A stretch of DNA of 64,000 bases, taken from positions 20,239,724-20,303,723 of the forward strand of contig NC_053114.1 in NCBI RefSeq assembly GCF_010015445.1, in the 5' to 3' direction. Below are positions 50,900 through 60,515 of this stretch, one piece after another. The stretch is from Perca fluviatilis. Lineage: Eukaryota > Chordata > Actinopteri > Perciformes > Percidae. Positions within the stretch are counted from its first letter, which is position 1. Each line of letters starts with the position of its first letter. The notes beneath the pieces are model-generated. The model did not search any database and was not told the DNA's origin. It saw only the letters and a list, made by a program, of their open reading frames with translations. Position numbers and translations under genes: made by a program.

Positions 50900-53386
50900 T
50901 CGACACATACATTAGATAATGTTCCATCTGTACACACTGTTCTTTCTTTGCACTACCTTAAGATGGCAGATAACGGACGTATTTTTTAGCGCTGTAAATG
51001 TCAACAATATTTAGAATTAATGCATAGTGTTACTACTGTCCAAACTATGTACTTTAACTAACACACCAGGCCCTTGACAAATACTTTGCTTAGTGATCCT
51101 TATGGTTTGATGTGATGTGCATATGTGTCCTGGTGGCTGGCCATATCTTATTTTACACATGTAGTCAACGTGGAGGTAGGAATCTAGAAAGTGTGATCAA
51201 TAATATTCCAGAAATAAGTGTTCCAGTAGTGTTCAGAAAGCTAGAAAAATGTTTCTAGAGTGCAGGCTTTATTACAATTATTTATTATTGAGCTAATTTC
51301 AAAACGTACTTCAAGGTACTTCAAGCTTTAAGAAGTCAAGGAAGTGAAGGACTACAGCCACATCCCAGCCCTTCAGAGATCTGTCCTGCAGAAAAGGCTG
51401 TAGTCCAGACTGGAGCGGTGGGCCATCAGTGAACTCAGGAGACCAGATGATCCCAGGCGTCCAGGAGTTGTGTGATATTCCTGCACCACCCTCAGAAGTG
51501 TTGTTGCAGACACAAGTCAGCAGAGAAATACAGCTTGCCTTAGGTGAAACTGAATATGTGAAATATATACATAACCCAATTACTCAGTATGTTTGTGTAT
51601 TGTTGGTGATGAAAAACTGACCCTGACCTGTGATGTACTGCAAATAATGACTGACACTGAGTTCCAGCTTCTTCTACCACCGGAGCCCCAGCTAAATATG
51701 TTCAAATATCCATTATGTATGTGAAGTTTTATATTGGACTAAAAATAAAGCATTATAATAGTCTCAACCTTATTTCCTGTTTTATATAATGAACCAAACA
51801 GACAATGGTGAATGTAAAAAATTTAATATATTATGTGCATTTTAAAATATAATTACAGTAAGACAATGTAAACACAAATTAAATTACAGGACAGTATACT
51901 GTAGTAGGATATATTGACATACAATGGACTAAGAAACTACAAGTACACCAATGAAAACTTAAGAAAAAGGTTATTGTAAGTGTTAATTGAGTATCTGAGC
52001 AAAATATGATCAATACATACACTATTGGTCTATACCCTGGCTGTTTGAAGCCTTCGCACACAGCGTTTCCTCCACAGAGAGACCGAAGGCTCCTCTCCCT
52101 CTGCTGCTCCACGTCCTCCTGGTTGGTCTGCCTGCTGCCTGATGTGAGCTGTGATAGAAAATTATAACAAAGTTTCTTACACAAATCAAATGGTAACAAA
52201 GTTCTTACTGATAACTGAGGCTTCCAAGGTTGTGTGATTTACAATTAAAATAACTTGCTTTTAAGTAGCCATTAGCAAATGTGTAGGCTTTAAAAACACT
52301 ATGAACATTTTCCTTATGCTGACCTGCTTGCAAATGCAACAGAATAGATGTAATTAGAGTTAGAATAGCCAGTCTTTAAATATAAAGATGAACCAGTTAA
52401 GCAGTGCTAACACTGCATTTGTACTGTACAGTATGTGTCGACCTCTAGATATAATACATTACATTCACAGCTTCTACATTGTACAACTTAACCAATACCC
52501 TAGCATTGTGTATTATCAGGCCAATAGCAACCACAACAATTAGTAGTTAGCTGGATAATAATTTTTCCTAATAGACCATAATATAGCTACGTTACTAACC
52601 TAAGGTTACCTGGGAGAGCATCGTAGCTCTGCTCGGGTCCTGGTCTCTACAGAGAGAAGACGATAATTAATACAGCTCCATTGAGTAAGGCCTCACGAAG
52701 AATACATGATTCCCATGGTTAGCTCAGTAAGGTAGCCGGTGGCTACAAGTTTTAGATAACGTTAGCAGTAGCCTATAGCTAATGTTAAATGCTAACTTAA
52801 AAAAGCTTTACTAGCTAGCTAGCTAGCTAGCTAGCTAGTCACTTAACACAACGAAACAACAAAAGTCTAGTAACCATGCTTGCAACGTAGATCACAGATA
52901 ATATATATATTAATAATACTTACACTTTATTAATCTTGTAGGAATCCCCTGTGGAGTGGCTTGTGTGTCCTTCAGACCAGACTCTGAGTCTCTAACGTTA
53001 GTTTACCTGCACTGAGGCTGAGCTGTCACTCAAACTTTCCCCTTAACTCTCATTAGCCAATGGGGACGCACCCCTGTAAGACCCGCCCACGCGAGATGTT
53101 TGTGTCAGAATCGCAAGCAAAAACTCAGGAAGCGCGCAAGAAAGCTGGGAGCATGACTGCAAACGTGATGGAGAGAGCAAAAGACTGATCATTGAGAAAG
53201 AAGCAGAGGGAACTGTAAACAAAAGGACATAATATCAAACAAATAAAAGACCAATAGTTTACAACTACACAAATGTTTTGTTTGCAAGTTTTACCTTTGA
53301 GGTGACAATTTTTTTGCTTGAGTTAGTGTTTTTTGTTTGATACTTGAGAAGTTTTGTTTGGAATTAAAGTCACAAAACTAATCCCA
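49906..53386. mobile_element. Long palindromic transposon, about 0.95-kb inverted arms
   Basis: The terminus ggattagttttgtgacttta on the left is mirrored by taaagtcacaaaactaatcc on the right. Reverse-complement identity then runs almost the whole arm (49906 to about 50895 against about 52447 to 53386), including gctagctagc runs and noncoding exon-like parts. TATGAGAA flanks both sides (49898-49905; 53387-53394), with two extra bases on the left. The 1.5-kb middle holds short frames (51350-51600 plus; 52030-52150 minus, RERSLRSLCGGNAVCEG), a polyadenylation signal at 51744 and no transposase that I recognise. Long terminal inverts suggest a foldback or MULE-like element. Confidence 0.75.
50829..50895. 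repeat. (TA)n microsatellite
   Basis: About 66 bp of TA at the inner edge of the left palindromic arm; the right arm has only a short ata stub at the same place. Confidence 0.95.
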
Positions 53387-53448
53387 TATGAGAACCTCAC
53401 ACTCCAGTGTAAGCTGTTGTAAATATATACCGTATTGGTCCGAATATA

Positions 53449-54480
53449 CGAGAGACTGAAGAGAGGGGAGCCCAGTGGCGTTAGAACAAAGCAGTGAATC
53501 AGCGAAATAAAACGTGTTTTCGCCGATTCATCACTAGAAGTGTAACTGTAGCAAGCATCTCAATACCACTAACGTTATCCACATTCATATTTAGATGCAA
53601 CAAATGATTAGCCTGACATGGTCCTACTCAGATTCTAGTCAGAATATGAGTCTGAAACCGCTCCATTGGGCTGTGATTATGGGGCGTGTTACAACCGAAC
53701 CAGGAAAAAAAAATGCCTCTGCATTCATTGGATAGACCTCCAACCAATCAGAGCAACGGAACTCAACACTGTGTATCGTCTCCATAGCAACCACTCTTTG
53801 CACAATGCATTCGTTCTAACTTCCGACTTTTAGACTTTTTTGAAGCTGGATATATCATTTGTTGCGTGTAAATATAAATGTGGATAACGTTAGTGATAGT
53901 GACGTGCTCGCTACAGTTGCGTTTCTAGAGATGAATCGGCGAAAACACTTTTATTTCTCTGATTCAAGGCTTTGTTCTAGCACCGGCGCTCCCTCTCTTC
54001 AGTCTCTCTCTCTCTCTCTCTCTCCACCATATAACGCTCTCTCTCTATCTCGCTCCACCATATAACGCTACCGTGCTTTCGGGCAGTTGTTGAGGCTCCT
54101 CCGCTGAGGATTTTAAAATGAATGCGCTGTCGATATCTTCTGTTACAGACGCGATGGTGGAATCTACACATCTCAACAAATTCAACCCAAGCGTTCTTTG
54201 GTGACATGATTGATTCTGTTACTGTTGATCATCTGTCCGACAATCTGATTGGTCCGAACAGATCCTGTTCGGGCAATAATTGCTTCTCAACGGAGCGACT
54301 CCAGACCGAACTTCCCGACCTCGAATTTTGTGGGCAGGGCTAAGTTCGGCTGGCATCCAGGCTAACAAATGATATATCCAGCTACAAAAAAGCCTAAAAG
54401 TCAGAAGTTAGAACGGAAGTACGAGGTGTGGTCATGGAGATGATACACAGTCTAAAAATGCAAACAGCCAGACTGAAAAA
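53449..54480. mobile_element. Older element copy split by a copy of its own family
   Basis: The sequence 53449-53608 plus 54365-54480, read continuously, is the reverse complement of 53770-54010 inside the inserted copy (for example gccgattcatcactagaag versus tttctagagatgaatcggc; acaaatgatatatccagct versus agctggatatatcatttgt). The host is therefore a family member lying in the opposite orientation to its insert. Its own outer ends are not clear. Confidence 0.7.
53609..54364. mobile_element. DNA transposon with 9-bp target duplication, self-inserted
   Basis: Ends TAGCCTGACATGG and (reverse) TAGCCTGGATGCC. ACAAATGAT is duplicated at 53600-53608 and 54365-54373. The interior holds a CT run (54002-54024) and a reverse frame (MSPKNAWVEFVEMCRFHHRV...) of no known similarity. 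A 9-bp duplication with short terminal repeats is compatible with Mutator-like or related groups, but I cannot assign one. Confidence 0.7.
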
Positions 54481-54484
54481 CGGA

Positions 54485-54640
54485 ATGATCAGAATCAGAA
54501 GATTTGTCATTGTACAAAAATGAACGAAATTCTTAGCAGCAGTTCACCCAGTAAACATAAATCTGAATCTAAAAAGACAAGAAATAAATAGTAAAACAAT
54601 ACTCAAATAGAAAGAAATACACACACTAAAAGTACTAAAC
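54485..54640 (-). repeat. LINE 3' end fragment, minus strand
   Basis: The segments aatcagaatcagaagatttg, tcattgtacaaaaatgaacg and aaattcttagcagcagttca are the reverse of a fish LINE tail that reads ttgtcattgtac... in sense. No coding part is present. Confidence 0.4.
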
Positions 54641-54644
54641 TCAA

Positions 54645-54780
54645 AAAATTCAACTACTAGGGACTAAACTGAACAAGGTTTCACAGACATGTGACTAACA
54701 GAAATGGAAAAATTTGTCCTTGAACAAAGGATGGTCAAAATCAAAAGTCAGTCAGTATCTGGTGTGGCCACCAGCTGCAT
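54645..54780 (-). mobile_element. Tc1-like end fragment
   Basis: The segments aactgaacaaggtttcacag, acatgtgactaacagaaatg and tcagtatctggtgtggcca are the reverse of the right-end region at 63625-63735 plus adjacent Tc1 sequence. It breaks off at ccaccagctgcat, where the TAACCCAG terminus begins. The outermost 60 or so bases of the Tc1 end are missing. Confidence 0.65.
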
Positions 54781-55356
54781 AAAAACTCCTGGGTTATTTT
54801 TTCAATCCAGTTTCTGGGTTATTTGTGTTGGCTTAAAATTATGGGTTATTTTTTCAGAGAGTAACCCATTTTCTGGGTTATAAGGCTAATATTTTGACCC
54901 AATGCCTGGGTTGTTTGGGTTTCTGGGTTATATTCAAAGAGTAACCCAATGTACTCTCCAATGTATTTTTCGGTGAGTTGTCTTGACATCGGACCAGCTT
55001 ATTTTCTCCTCTAAATGACACTTTGGTTCCTGGGGCAGGGAGGCGAGGTAAGCATTTTCATTTTACTGGTAGTTTGTTGCAGAAAATGTGCTTGTTTAAA
55101 TCGTGCTTCTAGAATAAACTCTTACGTTCCATTAGCTAACTTAACTAGCGTCACTAACTTGTAAAGAGGATAGATTGTTCTATATCTATGGTGAAGAGTA
55201 ACTGACATTTCACTTAATTAAAGTTATTTCAAAGGAGTCGTTAATGGAGACATGTCAATGCTGTATCGTTTATCTATCTATCTAGCGCTATGTCTGTTTG
55301 CACATTCAAATTTACGTTATCTAAGTAAGTGAGTTATCGGTTTTCTTTTTTATTAA

Positions 55357-57340
55357 AGGGGTGATAGAATGCAAAACCGATTTTACCCTGTCATAGTTGA
55401 ATAACAACAGTTCGGTGGGTAAATAGGACATACATATAAGCTCAAAATCCCATTGACACACCTTTACTATGAAAATCTCATATTTTGAAACTGCCGCTGA
55501 AAACGGGCGAATCTCAACAAAGCTAGTTGCTTGCGTAAGCATCTCAAAATCCGGAACCTTTGTCACAGCCATGGGTGTATTAAGAGAACGGTCACGCCCC
55601 AACATTTGCATAGGCTACACAACTGACCTGAGATCAGTTAGTCTTCTGAATCTAGGTCGTGCAGATCTCAGAAAATGTATACATTGTTCATATGCTATTT
55701 TACCATTAAATTCACTTCTGAGACTTTTTTATGCGAGAAATCAACTACTTAGAGGTCAAATATGGGCCGTTTTACGAAAATGTATGTCTAATTGCAAATT
55801 TTGTCCGACTGTGTCGGACTTCAGAAGGGCGGGTGCTGCCCGTGTGGTGCCTCGCCGCCTGCGCTCTGCCTTCCTTCACAGAGACGGGCCGGCCTGTGAG
55901 TGCGCTGGATTGAGTTCGCGGTCACGCTGGGGACACAGCACCTCATCCCGCCGCCAAAGTCACCGTTTGGGCTGGTAGACTACTACCAAACTCTGCTGCT
56001 CTGACAGAGCTCCAGGGCCTGCAACTCCCCTCTTCCTGCTAGCTAGCTAAATGCCCGGTGTATGTGAGTGAAAGCGCGGTCAGCGAGCTTGTTACGCCAG
56101 CATTCTCTTACCACAGATTTTAGTTAATCTTATAATGTGTGTAATTATAATGTGTTGAGTTATTTAAACAAACGATTGGGAAAATAAACGCCGCTTGTCC
56201 ATGAGTCTCATTGATAGAGCCTGCGGCTGGATGGAGCTCTATCAATGAGAGCTAGCTAGCCTCCTCTTAGAATTCCTCTGGAATTCACAAATATTCATTA
56301 ACTTGAAATCGGACACCGTTGTTAGCTTTATAAAACATATAGTTAGATGTTGTATAAGTGGCGTGACGAAATTCAAACTGTAAATATACTCGAATTACGA
56401 CCAAAAATGAAGCTAACTAGCCGCAATCTGTACACATAGGATTGAAGGGACAGTCGCAGCTAACGAAACCCTTACAGCTCACAAATATTCATTAACTTGA
56501 AATCGGACACCGTTGTTAGCTTTATAAAACATATAGTTATATGTTGTATAGCTAAGTGGCGTGACATGTGTGTAACATGTGTTAAGAGATTGCTGGTGTA
56601 ACAAGCTCGCTGACCGCGCTCTCACACACGGGCCATTTAGCTAGCAGGAAGAGAGGAGATGCAGGCCCTGGAGCTTTGTCAGGGCAGAGGCGTTTGGTAG
56701 TAGTCCAGCAGCCCAAACGGTGACTTTGCGCGGGTATGAGGTGCTGTGGGCTGCAGGAGCCGTGCCGGAGCTCAATCGAGCTCACAGCAAGCCGGGGTCT
56801 GTGGAGGAAGGCAGACCGGGCGGCGAGGCAGCAACACAGGCAGCTGAACTCCGACACACAGTTTTACCAAATTTGCAATTAGCCATCCATTTTTGTAAAA
56901 CGGCCCATATTTGAGCTTTATATAGTTGATTTCTCGCATAAAAAAGTCTCAGAAGTGAATTTGGTAAGGAAACATTGCAGTGTCTGGAATATGAGATTCT
57001 GTCGCGTTTCTAATGTCTGTGTATTGGGGATTCGCTCAACCAATCAGCACACGACCTCTAATGCGTGTGTATGGCGAGTCGCTCAACCAATCAGCGCGCG
57101 TCTCTATGTGTGGGTACGGGGCTAAGGCTCAACCAAGCAGCGCGCAGCTCATCTAAATATTCATGACCATACCATATTTGGAAGAAAAGCTCTCGTTACA
57201 AAAAGGGCCAAAACACAGGGATGCATAAGGGCCAATAAAATATCAACCAGGCCATTTTCAGCCCAACTAATGTTACATATCCCATTAGGAGACCATAAGG
57301 AACAGTGTGAAATACCCTATATAATCATTCTATCACCCCT
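55357..57340. mobile_element. TTAA-target palindromic transposon
   Basis: AGGGGTGATAGAATGCAAAA and (reverse) AGGGGTGATAGAATGATTAT are the ends, flanked by TTAA at 55353-55356 and 57341-57344. Long inverted arms continue inward: 55790-56110 mirrors 56575-56900 (for example ggtcagcgagcttgttac versus gtaacaagctcgctgacc), and a direct pair cacaaatattcattaacttg occurs at 56287 and 56479. The 169-codon frame at 55469 and its mirror at 56582 are by-products of the GC-rich arm. piggyBac or Kolobok transposase could act in trans. Confidence 0.8.
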
Positions 57341-58493
57341 TTAAGATGTATCTGAGTCACTGTATGCTACATTGGCTGGCTAGCTAGCTAGGTTAATGCT
57401 ACAACAAATGTTAGAACGCTAAAACGTAGGTAGCTAACATTGATTTAGCTAGCTCGGTTTAAGGAGATGTTTATGAATAAAACGTTACTAACGATAGCTA
57501 ATCCACCGACCGTTAGAAATGTACGGACATTATTAATATTGGATATTTTCTTGCTGAAAAGTGAACATGCAGAAAAAGGAGGAGAATTTGTATTCAGCTA
57601 TCATGTAGCCTATTTTGAATGCTCACGTTTCCATGTTGGATGAATTTTTAATTGTTTGTGTAACGTTACTAAAAATTATGTATCAAGTACTTTATGTAGT
57701 TCCTTTTAAATAAAAAATGAAAAAATGTAATGCTGACAAATCGCTGGTTCCCGCCCGGGGCTGTGGCGTACCTCTGATTTATACACAACTCCCTGGAAGT
57801 TATTGCTGTAAATTTATTTTTAAGGATGAATATACAGAACAAATTTGTAGAGTAGATTACACTCGTTTTTAAAGGAGGGAATTTTGGACAGCCAAGAAAA
57901 AAAATCTATTGTTTTTTTTAGGTATAACCTTTTACATAAATCAGGCTTTGAATGATATATGAACTAATCCCTAATGTAAAAACCTTAAGAATATAGAGAG
58001 GAAGGAAACTTGAAAGTTTGGTGTAACGTTATATAAGTTCCATACATACAAGTGAATAGTGTAATACATTTAAACAACATGAGACTTCTTCCTTTTTACT
58101 GACATTAAGACAATTATTTTCCTGTATCATAATTTTTCTGAAATGTTTAAATGCAAACAAGGCTTTATCTACTGCTAACCTTTGGGCAAATAGACAGGGT
58201 AAAATAAACATGTAATTGTGTATCTGTTTTTTTTATAATAGTCTGAAAGAAGACATGCTATGGAAGAAAAATAGCCCTCAGCCTCCTCAGCTGCACACCC
58301 CTCAGCCTCAGCAGCATCAGCCTCCTCCTCAACACACACCTGAAAAACCTCTTCCGGGGCAGTGGACATAGCACTGGAATAAGGAACCTGAAATTCCCTC
58401 CTTCAATTGGTAAGAAAGAAAAGTAGTACAAATATATGTGTTCTACCTCAATGTTAAATGTTACTCAGATAATTTAAAATGTGTGTTCACATC

Positions 58494-59784
58494 TTCGAAA
58501 AAGCAGTTTTTCAACAACTCAACCTTTTCTTATCACTAAACAACAGTTTTGATATCTTCCAGTCAGGTTTTCGACCACATCACAGCACTGAGACAGCTCT
58601 TGTTAAAGTCTTTAATGACATCCACTTAAACACAGATAGTGGCAAAATTTCAATCTTAGTATTACTTGATCTCAGTGCTGCATTTGATACGGTCGACCAT
58701 GACATATTACTTGACCGACTGGAAAACTGGGTTGGTCTTTCTGACTCAGTACTAAAGTGGTTTGAATCCTATTTAAAGAATAGGGACTACTTTGTGTCTA
58801 TAGGTAATTATACATCTGAGCATGCAAGTATGACGTGCGGAGTTCCCCAAGGCTCTGTTCTGGGGCCTCTTCTATTCAACATCTACATGCTTCCCCTGGC
58901 TCAGATTATGGAAAACAACAAAATAAGTTACCATAGTTATGCGGATGACACACAAATTTACATAACCTTATCGCCAGGGAACTATAGCCCAATACAAATA
59001 CTGAATATGTGCATTGAACAAATTAATGACTGGATGTGCCAGAACTTTCTTAAATTAAATGAAGAAAAAAACTGAGGTGGTTGTTTTTGGATCAAAAGAG
59101 GAACGATTAAAAGTCAGCGCTCAGCTTCAAACGACAATGTTAAAAACAACCGACAAAGCAAGAAATCTCGGCGTAGTCATGGACTCAGACCTGAATTTTA
59201 AAAGCCATATTAAGACAATTACAAAATCAGCCTATTATCACCTTAAAAATATATCAAGGGTTAAAGGACTTATGTCTCAGCAGGATTTGGAAAAACTTGT
59301 CCATGCTTTTATCTTCAGTAGACTTGACTACTGTAACTGTGTCTTTACAGGTCTCCCTAAAAAAATCAATCAGACAGCTGCAGCTGATTCAGAACGCTGC
59401 TGCCCGAGTCCTCACTAACACCAAGAAAGTGGATCACATCACTCCAGTACTGAAGTCTCTACACTGGCTTCCAGTGCCTCAAAGAATTGATTTCAAAATA
59501 CTTTTGCTGGTTTATAAATCACTAAACGGTTTAGGGCCAAAATACATTTCTGATCTGCTACTACACTATGACCCACCCAGACCTCTCAGGTCGTCTGGGA
59601 AAGGTCTTCTTGTTGTCCCCAGAGTCAGAACTAAACAGGGGGAAGCAGCGTTCAGTTTTTATGCTCCACATATCTGGAACAATCTCCCAGAAAACTGCAG
59701 GTCTGCTGCAACTCAGTTCTTTTAAATCAAGGCTGAAGACCTATCTTTTTGATGATGCCTCTCTTTAAATAACTGTTTTAACTG
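58494..59784 (+). pseudogene. L2-like reverse transcriptase, inactivated
   Basis: Blocks in order: [15 protein letters not shown] (about 58558), [19 protein letters not shown] with the first catalytic aspartate (58667), [16 protein letters not shown] (58830), YADDTQIYI with the catalytic YADD (58936), KARNLGVVMDSDLNF (59157), and the C-terminal HWLPVPQRIDFKILLLVYKS, GLGPKYISDLL and IWNNLPENCR. Frameshifts occur in the A-run at about 59062-59072, near 59365, and near 59710, and the endonuclease and N-terminal parts are missing. The frame order and block spacing fit the L2 clade. It would have copied LINE RNA into genomic DNA but is dead. Confidence 0.9.
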
Positions 59785-59925
59785 CTCTTTCTTTAAATTC
59801 TTATCATTTTTTACTGAAGTTGACACTGTATGACATTCTATCACTGTAACTTTTATTCACATATTTTACTGCACTGTCAATTTTAATCTGGTCTTTTATC
59901 TAGTGGTATTTTTTACAAAATAAAA

Positions 59926-60160
59926 GTCGTCTGGACTAAGAAATAGTCGTCTGGACTATTAACAAATTAAAATGCAGTAGTCTGGACTAAGAGATAGTTG
60001 TCTGGACTAAGAGATAGTCGTCTGGACTATTTACAAAACAAAACTTAGTCGTCTGGACTAAGAAATAGTCGTCTGAACTATTAAATAGTCGTCTGGACTA
60101 TTAACAAAATAAAATAGTCGTCTTGACTATAAGAAACAGGATGAGAAACTGTTTCCAGGT
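59926..60160. repeat. Minisatellite of TAGTCGTCTGGACTA units
   Basis: About ten units of agtcgtctggacta, alternating with short A-rich spacers (agaaa, acaaaataaa). Each unit is itself near-palindromic (tagtc...gacta). It lies in the LINE 3' UTR; the equivalent position of the copy at 268-706 has no such insertion. Confidence 0.9.
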
Positions 60161-60164
60161 TTTT

Positions 60165-60515
60165 ACCTAGCAGTGCCTAACAGTGCATAGCAGTGCCTAA
60201 CAGTGCATAGAAGTGCCTAACAGTGCATAGCAGTGCCTAACAGTACCTAGCAGTGCCTAACAAAGCATAGCAGTGCCTAACAGTACCTAGAACAGTGCCT
60301 AATGGTACCCAACAGTACCTAATAGTGCCTAACAGGGCCTAATAGTACCTAGAACAGTGCATAGCAGTGCCTAACAAAGCATAGCAGTGCCTAACAGTAC
60401 CTAGAACAGTGCCTAATGGTACCCAACAGTACCTAATAGTGCCTAACAGGGCCTAATAGTACCTAGAACAGTGCATAGCAGTGCCTGACAGTACCTAGTA
60501 GTACTAACAGTACCA
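60165..60515. repeat. Minisatellite of CAGTGCCTAA decamers
   Basis: Roughly thirty-five decamers of the cagtgcctaa / cagtgcatag / cagtacctag type, with a higher-order unit of about 110 bp duplicated (tagaacagtgcctaatggta at about 60290 and 60402). It follows the previous minisatellite directly and ends where the LINE 3' UTR resumes (ttatactgcactgtaag). Confidence 0.92.

Noticed and set aside
55469..55978. 169-codon plus-strand frame, the longest uninterrupted non-LINE frame of the 54-63 kb region
   Set aside because: It runs across the terminal and GC-rich arm of a palindromic TTAA element and has a mirror frame in the other arm, so it is a composition effect.
60165..60515. Possible CRISPR-like array
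   Set aside because: The units are contiguous decamers without unique spacers and the context is a vertebrate LINE; it is a minisatellite.
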